A stretch of 64,000 nucleotides of DNA, from NCBI GenBank assembly GCA_002551355.1, contig NTHE01000005.1, forward strand, positions 106,343 to 170,342. Reading direction: 5' to 3'. Each line of letters begins with the position of its first letter. The stretch's first letter is position 1. Shown here in pieces: positions 47,617 to 55,870 of the stretch. Made by a program: the position numbers and the translations under genes. This DNA is from Streptomyces sp. man185. GTDB taxonomy: Bacteria; Actinomycetota; Actinomycetes; Streptomycetales; Streptomycetaceae. Under the pieces are notes generated by a model. That model searched no databases and had not been told where the DNA came from. It saw only the letters and a list, made by a program, of their open reading frames with translations.

Positions 47617-48749
47617 GCGCCCCCGCCCCGGCCCGCGCCGTGTCCGGCGCTCGCAACCCCGACCGGCCCGCCCCCGCCGCCCCCAGCGGCATCCGCTTCG
47701 AGGGCGTCACCGTCGCGTACGGCGGGAACGTCGTCCTCGACCGGCTCGACCTCACCGTCGAACCCGGCGAGGTGATGGCCCTCCTCGGGCCCTCCGGCTC
47801 GGGCAAGACCACCGCCCTGCGCGCCGTCGCCGGGTTCGTCCGGCCCGCCGCCGGGCGGGTGTACCTCGGCGGCCGGGACGTCACCGCCCTGCCCCCGCAC
47901 CGGCGGGGGATCGGCATGGTCGTCCAGCAATACGCCCTCTTCCCGCACCTCAGGGTCAAGGAAAACGTGGCCTTCGGACTCAAGGCCCACCGCACCCCCA
48001 AGGCCGACATACCCGGCCGGGTCGCCGAGGCCCTCGAACTCGTCGGCATGGCCGCGTACGCGGAGCGCCACCCGCGCGAACTCTCCGGCGGCCAGCAGCA
48101 GCGCGTCGCCATCGCCCGCGCGCTCGCGATCCGGCCCGGCGTCCTGCTCCTGGATGAGCCGCTCTCCGCTCTCGACGCCCGGCTCCGCTCCGGCATGCTC
48201 GCCGAACTGGCCCGACTGCACCGCGAGTTGCCGGACGTCTCCATCCTGTACGTCACCCACGACCAGGTGGAGGCGCTGACCCTCGCGGACCGGATCGCCG
48301 TCATGGACCGCTCCCGGCTCCAGGACTGCGGCACCCCCGAGGAGCTCTACCGCCGGCCTCGTACGGAGTTCACCGCATCGTTCGTCGGCAACGCCAACCT
48401 CCTCCCCGTCACCGTGACCGGCGCGGGGGCCGTCCGGCTCGGTGACCGCCCCCTCGGCGTCCCCACCGACACCGCCGGCCCCGGGGCCACCGCCACCCTC
48501 TGCGTCCGGCCCCACTTGGTCGGCCTCGGCGACGGGCCCAACGCGCTGACCGGCAGCGTCACGGAGGTCCAGTGGCGCGGCTCCACCCACCGCGTCCACG
48601 CCGACGTCGACGGCCACCGCGTCATGGCCGACCTCCGCGAGCTGCGCGAGCCCCCGGCCATCGGCGACCCCGTCACCCTGCACTTCGCCCCCGAGGACGC
48701 GGTGCTGCTCCCGGCGGAGACGAGCAAGGCGGGAGGAGTCGGCCCATGA
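47613..48749 (+). CDS. ABC transporter ATPase, probable 2-aminoethylphosphonate importer
   Basis: The protein has 378 residues with all ABC motifs: LLGPSGSGKTTALRAV (Walker A), LSGGQQQRVAIARALA (signature), GVLLLDEPLSALDARLRSG (Walker B and D-loop) and YVTHDQVEALTLADRIAVMD (H-loop). The C-terminal ~110 residues form a TOBE/OB-like domain, as in PotA/PhnT-type importers. The ATG overlaps the upstream stop (ATGA). Context assigns it to phosphonate uptake; spermidine/Fe3+ importers share the family, so specificity is inferred from the operon. Confidence 0.92.
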   Translation: MSAPAPARAVSGARNPDRPAPAAPSGIRFEGVTVAYGGNVVLDRLDLTVEPGEVMALLGPSGSGKTTALRAVAGFVRPAAGRVYLGGRDVTALPPHRRGIGMVVQQYALFPHLRVKENVAFGLKAHRTPKADIPGRVAEALELVGMAAYAERHPRELSGGQQQRVAIARALAIRPGVLLLDEPLSALDARLRSGMLAELARLHRELPDVSILYVTHDQVEALTLADRIAVMDRSRLQDCGTPEELYRRPRTEFTASFVGNANLLPVTVTGAGAVRLGDRPLGVPTDTAGPGATATLCVRPHLVGLGDGPNALTGSVTEVQWRGSTHRVHADVDGHRVMADLRELREPPAIGDPVTLHFAPEDAVLLPAETSKAGGVGP

Positions 48750-49645
48750 CCGCCGCCACCACCGCCGCCCCCCGTACTCTCGGCGAACCGGCCCCCACGA
48801 GCCCCGCTCCCGCCAGGACCCGTACCGTCCCCGCCTGGGTCTGGGCGCTGCCGCCCGTCGCCGTCCTCGCGCTCGCTTTCCTCTACCCGCTGGCCCTCGT
48901 CGTCCAGCAGTCCTTCACCCCGGAGGAGGGCGGCGGCGTCTCGCTCGACCCGTACGCCGACGTCTTCGCCTCCGAGGTCTTCCGTGACGCGCTCACCACC
49001 ACCGTGTGGCTCGCCGTCGGCTCGACCGTGGGCTGCCTCGTCCTCGGGTTCGTCCTCGCGCTGGTCATCGCGTTCGTCCCGTTCCCCGGCGGGAAGGCGG
49101 TCGCCCGGTTCGTCGACGTCTTCCTCTCCTTCCCGTCCTTCCTCATCACGCTCGCCCTGCTGTTCATCTACGGGTCGGTCGGGATGGCCAACGGGCTCTG
49201 GACCGACGTCACCGGGGCGGCCGACGGGCCCTTCCACTTCCTGACCACTCCCTGGGGCGTTCTGCTCGCCGAGATCACCTACTTCACGCCGTTCGTGATG
49301 CGCCCGCTGCTCGCCGCCTTCTCCCAACTCGACACCGGGCAGCTGGAAGTGGCCTCCTCGCTCGGCGCCGGGCCCGTCCGGATCATCCGGCAGGTGATCC
49401 TGCCCGAGGCGCTCCCGGCGCTCGCGGCGGGCGGCAGCCTCGTGCTGGTGATGTGTCTCAACGAGTTCGGGATCGTCCTGTTCACCGGGGCGAAGGACGT
49501 CACGACGCTGCCGATGCTCGTCTACAGCAAGGCGATCCTGGAGTCGGACTACCCGGCCGCCTGCGTCGTCGCCGTCGTCAACATCGCGATCTCCGTGGGC
49601 CTTTACAGCCTCTACCGGGTGGTGAGCCGTCGTGCTGGTGCATAG
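48746..49645 (+). CDS. ABC transporter permease 1, phosphonate importer
   Basis: The protein has 299 residues with six probable membrane helices (WALPPVAVLALAFLYPLALV, VWLAVGSTVGCLVLGFVLAL and others). The cytoplasmic EAA loop that contacts the ATPase is EVASSLGAGPVRIIRQVILP. The N-terminal ~30 residues are a cytoplasmic Ala/Pro/Thr-rich tail. The ATG overlaps the ATPase stop by 4 bases. It pairs with the permease encoded next to form the channel. Confidence 0.9.
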   Translation: MTAATTAAPRTLGEPAPTSPAPARTRTVPAWVWALPPVAVLALAFLYPLALVVQQSFTPEEGGGVSLDPYADVFASEVFRDALTTTVWLAVGSTVGCLVLGFVLALVIAFVPFPGGKAVARFVDVFLSFPSFLITLALLFIYGSVGMANGLWTDVTGAADGPFHFLTTPWGVLLAEITYFTPFVMRPLLAAFSQLDTGQLEVASSLGAGPVRIIRQVILPEALPALAAGGSLVLVMCLNEFGIVLFTGAKDVTTLPMLVYSKAILESDYPAACVVAVVNIAISVGLYSLYRVVSRRAGA

Positions 49646-50429
49646 CCGGGCCGGGAAGTGGGCCACCTGGGCCGTCTTCCTGCTCCTCTTCGTCCCGCTG
49701 TTCGCGGTGCCCCTGCTCGTCATCCTCGCCGCGTCCCTCGCCACGAACTGGTCCGGGGCCTTCCCCTCCGGACCCACCGTCGAGCGCTACGCCGCCGCGA
49801 CCAGCGGCGACTCCCTCCAGGCGCTGACCACCAGCCTGGTCACGGCCCTCGCCGCGAGTGTGCTGGCCCTCACCCTCGGCGGCTGGGCCGCCCTCGCCGC
49901 CGCCTCCCTCCGCAAGCGCGGCAAGCGGCTCCTGGACGCCCTGTTCATCCTGCCGGTCGCCGTGCCCTCGGTGGTCGTCGGCCTCGCGGTGCTGGTGGCC
50001 TACAGCCAACCGCCCGTGCTGCTCAACGGGACGCGGTGGATCGTGATCCTCGCCCACACCGTCCTCGTCACCGCCTTCGCCTACCAGTCGGTCGCCGCCG
50101 CCGTGCGCCGCCTCGACCCGATGTACGAACAGGCCGCCGCCGGCCTCGGGGCAAGCCCCGCCCGGGTCCTGTGGCGGGTGAAGCTGCCTCTCCTGCTGCC
50201 CTCGCTCACCTCGGCCACCGGACTCTGCTTCGCCCTGTCCATGGGGGAGTTGAGCGCCACGATGATGCTCTACCCGCCGGACTGGACTCCGCTCCCGGTG
50301 CAGATCTTCGCCGCCACCGACCGGGGCTCGCTCTTCACCGGCGCCGCCCTCGCCGTGGTCCTGATGACGTCGACGCTGCTCGTCCTGGCCGCCGTCTCCC
50401 GCATCCGGACCCGCGCCTCCTACCGCTGA
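49632..50429 (+). CDS. ABC transporter permease 2, phosphonate importer
   Basis: The protein has 265 residues from a GTG start that overlaps the previous gene by 14 bases. Membrane helices include WAVFLLLFVPLFAVPLLVIL and ASVLALTLGGWAALAAASL. The EAA loop is EQAAAGLGASPARVLWRVKL. A conserved late segment (SLTSATGLCFALSMGELSAT) is typical of PotB/PhnV-like permeases. It forms the second half of the importer channel. Confidence 0.9.
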   Translation: MLVHSRAGKWATWAVFLLLFVPLFAVPLLVILAASLATNWSGAFPSGPTVERYAAATSGDSLQALTTSLVTALAASVLALTLGGWAALAAASLRKRGKRLLDALFILPVAVPSVVVGLAVLVAYSQPPVLLNGTRWIVILAHTVLVTAFAYQSVAAAVRRLDPMYEQAAAGLGASPARVLWRVKLPLLLPSLTSATGLCFALSMGELSATMMLYPPDWTPLPVQIFAATDRGSLFTGAALAVVLMTSTLLVLAAVSRIRTRASYR

Positions 50430-50462
50430 TACCGGGCCACCCAACCACTTACGGAGAACCCC

Positions 50463-51518
50463 ATGCGCAACCATGCCCGCACCCTCGCCCTCCCCCTGGC
50501 CGCGCTCACCGCCCTCACCCTCACCGCCTGCGGCGGCTCCTCCGCCGCCTCCGACGAGAAGTCCGTCACCGTCTACAGCGCCGACGGCCTCAAGGGCGAG
50601 AACGGGGACGGCTGGTACGACAAGGTCTTCGAGGACTTCGAGAAGAAGACCGGCATCAAGGTGGAGTACGTGGAGGGCGGTTCCGGCGAGATGGTGCAGC
50701 GCGCCGCCCGCGAGAAGTCCAACACCCAGGCCGACGTCCTCGTCACCCTCCCGCCCTTCATCCAGCAGGCCGACAAGAAGGGCCTGTTGTCCGCGTACGA
50801 GCCGAAGGGCGTCGAGCAGGTCGACGGCGCCGACCGGGCGGCCGACGGGAAGTGGACCTCCGTCGTGAACAACTACTTCGGGTTCGTCCACAACAAGAAG
50901 GAGCGGACGACCCCGCCCCGGACCTGGGAGGACCTGCTCGACCCCGCGTACAAGGAGAAGGTCCAGTACTCCACCCCCGGCGTCGCGGGCGACGGGACCG
51001 CCGTCCTCATCAAGGCCATGCACGACTTCGGCGGCCAGGAGCCGGCGATGGCGTACCTGAAGAAGCTCCAGACCAACAACGTCGGGCCCTCCGCCTCCAC
51101 CGGCAAGCTCGCCCCCAAGGTCGACAAGGGCGAACTCCTCGTCGCCAACGGGGACGTGCAGATGAACTTCGCCCAGTCCAAGGACATGCCCAACCTCGGC
51201 ATCTGGTTCCCCGCCAAGGGCGACGGGAAGCCCACCAGCTTCGCTCTCCCGTACGCGGCCGGGCTCGTCGCGAAGGCCCCGCACAGCGAGAACGGCAGGA
51301 AGCTGCTCGACTTCATGCTCTCCGAGCAGGCCCAGCGCGACGTCAGCGCGGTCGGCGGGGGCTTCGCCGCCCGCAAGGACATCAAGGCCACCGACGCCAA
51401 CGCCGTCGAACTGGCCGGACTGATGGAGGGCGTGGAGATCTTCGAGCCCGACTGGGCGGACATCGGGACCAACCTGGACACGTACATCGACGCCTGGAAG
51501 TCGGCCACCGGAAGCTGA
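50463..51518 (+). CDS. Solute-binding lipoprotein, probable 2-aminoethylphosphonate receptor
   Basis: The protein has 351 residues. The signal peptide ends in the lipobox TLTACGGSS, so it is tethered outside the membrane. The mature part is a type 2 periplasmic-binding fold (VTVYSADGLKGENGDGWYDK, ADVLVTLPPFIQQADKKGLL, VNNYFGFVHNKKERTTPPRT, VQMNFAQSKDMPNLGIWFPA). Proteins of this type bind 2-aminoethylphosphonate in other bacteria; the cluster supports that here. It is last in the importer operon; the space to the next gene holds a second operator copy. Confidence 0.9.
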   Translation: MRNHARTLALPLAALTALTLTACGGSSAASDEKSVTVYSADGLKGENGDGWYDKVFEDFEKKTGIKVEYVEGGSGEMVQRAAREKSNTQADVLVTLPPFIQQADKKGLLSAYEPKGVEQVDGADRAADGKWTSVVNNYFGFVHNKKERTTPPRTWEDLLDPAYKEKVQYSTPGVAGDGTAVLIKAMHDFGGQEPAMAYLKKLQTNNVGPSASTGKLAPKVDKGELLVANGDVQMNFAQSKDMPNLGIWFPAKGDGKPTSFALPYAAGLVAKAPHSENGRKLLDFMLSEQAQRDVSAVGGGFAARKDIKATDANAVELAGLMEGVEIFEPDWADIGTNLDTYIDAWKSATGS

Positions 51519-51582
51519 CCGGCCACCTTTCGGCCACGGATTCCTGCGAAGGTCTGGACCCGGCCCGGATATCTCGTCAAGG

Positions 51583-51598
51583 TAACGGGTCTGGTCCA
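51583..51598 (+). promoter_or_regulatory. Candidate GntR operator, copy 2
   Basis: This is an exact second copy of the 16-mer taacgggtctggtcca, 55 bases upstream of the alkaline-phosphatase-superfamily gene. Two exact copies 6 kb apart at matching positions in front of two genes strongly suggest shared control by the GntR protein encoded at 44781. Confidence 0.65.
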
Positions 51599-51652
51599 GA
51601 AGGCAGTTCACGCCCAGCCCCGCTCGACCCGCCCCTCTCCCTGGAGGATCAC

Positions 51653-53206
51653 GTGTCCCGGTCCCTGTCGTCGCCCCTGTCCCGACGCTCCGTGCTCGCC
51701 ACCACCGCCGCGGCGGCCACGGCCGCCGCCGTCGGCCCGCTCGCCACCGCCACCGCCGCGCACGCCGCGCCCACCCTCCCCGACGGCACCAGCAAGGACA
51801 AGGTGCTCGTCGTCGGCATGGACGGGCTGCGCCACGACGTCATCGCCGCCGCGAACGCCCCGCACCTCAAGTCGATGATGGCGAGCGGCACGTACGGCAC
51901 CTCGCTGCTGTACGCCAACCCGATGGCCGCCACCTCCTCAGGGCCCGGCTGGTCGACCATCTCCACCGGCGTCTGGCCCGACAAGCACGGCGTCAAGGAG
52001 AACTCCTTCGCCGACAAGGACTACGCGAAGTACCCCGGCTTCCTCGCCCGCCTCGCCCAGGTCCGCCCCCAGCTCTCCACCTACGCCGCCGTCGACTGGA
52101 AGCCCCTGGACGCCCAGGGCACCGTCACCCCGGGCGCCGACGCCAAGCTCGTCCTCGACGGCGACCGCGACGGCTACACCGGCCACGACGCCACCATCGC
52201 CGCCGAGACCGAGTCGGTCCTCCGGAACCAGAACCCGGACGTGCTCTTCGTCTACTTCGGCCAGACCGACATCGTCGGCCACAACTCCGGTGCCGCCAGC
52301 ACCGCGTACCGCAAGGCCATCGACGTCCAGGACGGCTACCTCGGCCGCCTCCTCACCGCGATCCGGGCCCGTCCCTCGTACGCCACCGAACGCTGGACCG
52401 TCATCGTCACCACCGACCACGGCCACACCGACTCCGGCGGCCACGGTGGCAGCGCCATCGAGGAACGGCGCACCTTCGTCCTCGCCCAGGGCCCCGGCAT
52501 CGCGGCCGGCGCCCGCCCCAGCGACACCCGTCTCGTGGACGTCGCCGCCACCGTCTTCCAACAGCTCGGCATCGTCCCCGACCCGGCCTGGGGCCTGGAC
52601 GGCAAGCCGGTCCAGGAGCGCTCCACCGACCCGTTCGAGGCGCTGTACCCGCAGCTGAAGGCCCGCGTCGACGAGACCGGCATCCCGGCGGGCGTCCTCG
52701 GCTGGACCCACACCGCGCCCAGCGGCTGGTCCGTCGTGAACTCCGCGATGGGCACCGGAGGCGTGACCGAGTGGCGCGGCTGGTCCTTCGCCACCGACGA
52801 GTTCTGGAGCCGCAGCCAGCGCGACCAGTCCCGCGAGCTGAACGTCCGCTCGCGCGGGATCTTCGCCGTCGCCGACTCCGACGAGTGGGACGACAAGGCG
52901 TCCTCCGGACCGTACGACTCCGCCCTCGTCACCCCGGCATACGCCGTCGGCGGCAAGCGCACCGTGACGCTCGACCTCACCACCCACTACCGGCAGGAGG
53001 GCGGCCAGAGCGCCCGGATCCTCGCTTCCTGGAACGGCGGAACGCCCGTCGAGGTGAAGCGGTACACCGCCGACGTGATCTCGCAGCCCCAGACCCTGAC
53101 CCTGGACGTCCCCTCCGGGGCCGCCAACGTCAGCTTCCGCTTCCACTACACCGGCAGCAACAACTGGTACTGGGTGATCGACGCGGTCAAGGTCACCGCG
53201 AGCTAA
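51653..53206 (+). CDS. Tat-exported alkaline-phosphatase-superfamily enzyme
   Basis: The GTG at 51653 follows GGAGG; 517 residues. A twin-arginine signal peptide is visible (LSRRSVLATTAAAAT). The catalytic domain (about 45-330) is of the nucleotide pyrophosphatase/phosphodiesterase type: VLVVGMDGLRHDVI (first metal site), MAATSSGPGWSTISTGVWPD (nucleophile Ser/Thr region), YFGQTDIVGHNSG and VTTDHGHTDSGGHGG (metal-binding Asp-His pairs). A C-terminal ~130-residue beta-sandwich (KRTVTLDLTTHYRQEGG, YTGSNNWYWVIDAVKV) may bind carbohydrate. The superfamily includes phosphonoacetate hydrolase and phosphodiesterases. The shared operator suggests it frees phosphonate or phosphate outside the cell. Confidence 0.88.
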   Translation: MSRSLSSPLSRRSVLATTAAAATAAAVGPLATATAAHAAPTLPDGTSKDKVLVVGMDGLRHDVIAAANAPHLKSMMASGTYGTSLLYANPMAATSSGPGWSTISTGVWPDKHGVKENSFADKDYAKYPGFLARLAQVRPQLSTYAAVDWKPLDAQGTVTPGADAKLVLDGDRDGYTGHDATIAAETESVLRNQNPDVLFVYFGQTDIVGHNSGAASTAYRKAIDVQDGYLGRLLTAIRARPSYATERWTVIVTTDHGHTDSGGHGGSAIEERRTFVLAQGPGIAAGARPSDTRLVDVAATVFQQLGIVPDPAWGLDGKPVQERSTDPFEALYPQLKARVDETGIPAGVLGWTHTAPSGWSVVNSAMGTGGVTEWRGWSFATDEFWSRSQRDQSRELNVRSRGIFAVADSDEWDDKASSGPYDSALVTPAYAVGGKRTVTLDLTTHYRQEGGQSARILASWNGGTPVEVKRYTADVISQPQTLTLDVPSGAANVSFRFHYTGSNNWYWVIDAVKVTAS

Positions 53207-53210
53207 TTAT

Positions 53211-53250
53211 GCTGGGGGTGCCGGGACGGCGTGGTCCGGGCACCCCCAGC
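53211..53250 (+). terminator. Strong hairpin terminator
   Basis: A 17-base inverted repeat with one mismatch (gctgggggtgccgggac at 53211-53227, partner at 53234-53250) encloses a 6-base loop, starting five bases after the stop codon of the exported phosphatase-family gene. It should end the phosphonate regulon transcript. Confidence 0.88.
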
Positions 53251-53280
53251 ACGCAGTGCGTACGGCAGGAGTCCCGACAC

Positions 53281-54105
53281 ATGGCAGAGCGCAAGCCCAT
53301 CTCATCCTGGCTCACCGACATGGACGGCGTCCTCATCCACGAGGGCATCCCCATTCCCGGTGCCGACGCCTTCATCAAGCGGCTGCGGGATTCCGGGCTG
53401 CCCTTCCTCGTCCTCACCAACAACTCCATCTACACCGCGCGCGACCTGCACGCCCGGCTCAAGCGCATGGGCCTGGACGTGCCCGTGAAGAACATCTGGA
53501 CCTCCGCGCTCGCCACCGCCCAGTTCCTGGACGACCAGCGTCCCGGCGGCACGGCGTACGTCATCGGCGAGGCCGGTCTCACCACCGCCCTGCACGACAT
53601 CGGGTACGTCCTCACGGACCACGACCCGGACTACGTGGTGCTCGGCGAGACCCGGACGTACAGCTTCGAGGCGCTCACCAAGGCGATCCGGCTGATCAAC
53701 GCGGGCGCCCGCTTCATCTGCACCAACCCCGACGAGACCGGGCCGTCCGCCGAGGGCCCGCTGCCCGCCACCGGCTCGGTCGCCGCCCTCATCACCAAGG
53801 CCACCGGCAAGGACCCGTACTTCGCGGGCAAGCCCAACCCCCTGATGATGCGGACCGGGCTGAACGCCATCGGCGCGCACTCCGAGACCAGCGCCATGAT
53901 CGGCGACCGGATGGACACCGACGTCCTGGCGGGCCTGGAAGCGGGTATGCAGACCTTCCTGGTCCTCACCGGGCTCACCACCGTCGCCGACATCGACCGC
54001 TACCCGTACGGCCCCTCGCACGTGGTCGAGTCCATCGCCGACCTGGTCGACCTCATCGACCTGCCGGACCAGGCCGACAAGCCCACCCCGACCGACCGCC
54101 GCTGA
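53281..54105 (+). CDS. HAD-IIA (NagD-like) phosphatase
   Basis: The protein has 274 residues. HAD motifs are SWLTDMDGVLIHEGIPIPGA (nucleophile Asp-x-Asp), FLVLTNNSIYTARDL (motif II Thr and Asn), AGKPNPLMMRTGL (Lys motif III) and SAMIGDRMDTDVLAGLEAGM (motif IV). This arrangement is the NagD/p-nitrophenylphosphatase class IIA, acting on nucleotides or sugar phosphates. The exact substrate is unknown. It lies behind the terminator and is probably transcribed alone. Confidence 0.92.
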   Translation: MAERKPISSWLTDMDGVLIHEGIPIPGADAFIKRLRDSGLPFLVLTNNSIYTARDLHARLKRMGLDVPVKNIWTSALATAQFLDDQRPGGTAYVIGEAGLTTALHDIGYVLTDHDPDYVVLGETRTYSFEALTKAIRLINAGARFICTNPDETGPSAEGPLPATGSVAALITKATGKDPYFAGKPNPLMMRTGLNAIGAHSETSAMIGDRMDTDVLAGLEAGMQTFLVLTGLTTVADIDRYPYGPSHVVESIADLVDLIDLPDQADKPTPTDRR

Positions 54106-54219
54106 CCTGCGCGGACCGCATCCGCAGCCGCCCGGGAGGCGCCCCTGGCGTCGCCCGAACGGAGGACTGCGGATGCGGTCCGCCGCCACAGCCGTGAACC
54201 TTCCCGTAGGAGGTTCACG

Positions 54220-54786
54220 ATGCGTTCCATTCCCCTCACGTTCTGTGCCGCAGCGGCGGCCGCGCTCATAGCCGTGCCCGCACCCGCCGCGCTGGCGTCC
54301 CCGGCCGCCCCGGCCGGCGACGACGACCGGCGCACCGGCACCGTCTCGATCACCCCGTCCACGATCGCCCCGGGCGGGCAGGTGGAACTCTGGGTCGACG
54401 TCTGCGGCAAGGGCCGCCGGGCCAAGGGCAACTCCGACGCCTTCGCCTCGGTCGCCCACTTCCGGCCCGCCGACGACGACGGCCTCTTCGCCGAGGCCCG
54501 GATCCGGTCCGACGCCGAACCCCGCTCCTACGACGTCTGGGTGACGTGCGAGGACAGCGACGGCAAGGCGACCGGCACCCTCACCGTCGTCCACCACAAC
54601 CGGCCCTCGCCCGCCGCACCCGTCAAGGCGGGCGGCGGAGGCACCGCCACCCTGGCCGAACGGTCCACCGAGGCCGAGGGCCCCGGCACCCGGCACGCGG
54701 TGATCGGCCTGGTGCTCGCCGCCGTCGCGGCCGTCGCCGTCGCCCTGCGCACCTCGCGCCGGCGCCGCGAACCGGCCGGCAGCTGA
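54220..54786 (+). CDS. Small exported protein with C-terminal membrane anchor
   Basis: The protein has 188 residues. An N-terminal signal peptide (LTFCAAAAAALIAVPAPAAL) is followed by a beta-rich domain with two cysteines (VELWVDVCGKG and VWVTCEDSDG). A C-terminal membrane helix (HAVIGLVLAAVAAVAVAL) ends in a basic tail. No LPxTG or LAxTG motif is visible before the helix, so it is probably membrane-anchored, not sorted. Directly followed by a class F sortase gene one base later; the two are clearly co-transcribed and may function together. Confidence 0.85.
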   Translation: MRSIPLTFCAAAAAALIAVPAPAALASPAAPAGDDDRRTGTVSITPSTIAPGGQVELWVDVCGKGRRAKGNSDAFASVAHFRPADDDGLFAEARIRSDAEPRSYDVWVTCEDSDGKATGTLTVVHHNRPSPAAPVKAGGGGTATLAERSTEAEGPGTRHAVIGLVLAAVAAVAVALRTSRRRREPAGS

Positions 54787-54787
54787 C

Positions 54788-55528
54788 ATGGGAGCCCCGG
54801 ACCGCCCGGCAGGCAACGGGCGACTGCTCACCGGAGTGACCTGGGCCGTGCTGCTCCTCGGCCTGTGGCTCTGGGGCAAGGAGGCCGGTGGCGGGCTCGG
54901 CGGTCTGTCGGGCCCCACCACCGGCGACGTGGCCGCGGTCGGCCGTCCCTTCGGGACCTCGCTGCCCCCGGCCCACGACCCGCTCGACGGGGCGGCCCCC
55001 GAGCGCGTCGAGGTCCCCTCCGTGGGGATCGAGGCACCCGTCGTCGCCCGCGGCCTCGACGGGGACGGGGCCATCGACCCGCCTCCGTACGGCATGCCGA
55101 GGACCGCCGGCTGGTACGGCGACGGCACCCAGCCCGGTGCGAAGGGAACGGCCCTGTTCGTCGGCCATGTCGACACCGACACCAAGCCCGCGGTCTTCTA
55201 CGGGCTCAGCGCGGTGAAGCCGGGAGCCCGCATCGAGGTCGCGCGGAGGGACGGCAGCGTCGCGGAGTTCACCGTGGACGACGTCCAGCTCGTCACCCGC
55301 GAACGCTTCGACGCGCAACAGGCGTACGGACCCCGCGAGGACGGCCGGGCCGAGCTGCGGCTGATCACCTGCGGCGGGACGTACGACCACAGGACCCGCT
55401 CGTACACGGCGAACGTGGTCGTCTCCGCCTACCTCACCGGGGCGCGGGACGCGCAGGGCGCGACGGAGAACGCCGGGGACGGCGGGGAGCGGGCCCAGGC
55501 CGTGGCCCACGGCAGCGGCCGCGGCTGA
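54788..55528 (+). CDS. Class F sortase
   Basis: The protein has 246 residues. A single N-terminal membrane helix (LLTGVTWAVLLLGLWLWG) anchors it. The sortase domain shows PERVEVPSVGIEAPVVARGL, catalytic His in ALFVGHVDTDTKPAVFYGL, Cys in ELRLITCGGTYDHRTRSY and Arg in the last segment, matching the actinobacterial class F sortases. Their substrates are poorly defined. It overlaps no gene but follows the small exported protein by one base. Confidence 0.9.
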   Translation: MGAPDRPAGNGRLLTGVTWAVLLLGLWLWGKEAGGGLGGLSGPTTGDVAAVGRPFGTSLPPAHDPLDGAAPERVEVPSVGIEAPVVARGLDGDGAIDPPPYGMPRTAGWYGDGTQPGAKGTALFVGHVDTDTKPAVFYGLSAVKPGARIEVARRDGSVAEFTVDDVQLVTRERFDAQQAYGPREDGRAELRLITCGGTYDHRTRSYTANVVVSAYLTGARDAQGATENAGDGGERAQAVAHGSGRG

Positions 55529-55870
55529 GCGCCGCACGACGGAACATCCTCAACCCGGCCCGGCAGGCCGCCTCCCAGGGGGTGTGCCCGCCGGGCCGGT
55601 CCTCGACCGCGTGCGCCCGGCCGCGGGAGTCGCCCGGCGCGGTACGGGAGGTCGGTGCGGTGGGGAAGACCCCGGTCCTCGCCACTGTAGGGGGACCGGC
55701 CGGACGGATGCCCGGCTTTCGAACAGGATGTCCGGAACCGGTGCCCCGGTGTGACCGTTGTACGAGGGGAAGCGTGGACGCCCGGCCGCTGTGCCAGGAT
55801 GGATCGGACCGGCAGCACATCGGTGCAACCCATGACGAACAGTGCAGGCAGTGCACCCAAGGGGGAGTGG
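55529..55870 (+). terminator. Intergenic region with a hairpin behind the sortase operon
   Basis: This gap of about 340 bases contains a perfect 10-base inverted repeat (ccggcccggc at 55555-55564, complement at 55590-55599) around a 25-base loop, 27 bases after the sortase stop, likely a terminator. The rest presumably holds the promoter of the cslZ gene. A different in-frame start for that gene (55751 or 55832) would shorten the gap, but no coding signal is obvious before 55832. Confidence 0.5.

Noticed and set aside
49578..51611. 677-codon open frame on the minus strand opposite the phosphonate importer
   Set aside because: It is Gly/Val/Asp-rich without motifs and antisense to permease and binding-protein genes that have clear family features.
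54220..54786. Second sortase substrate next to the class F sortase
   Set aside because: There is a C-terminal helix and basic tail but no L-P-x-T-G or L-A-x-T-G motif before it.
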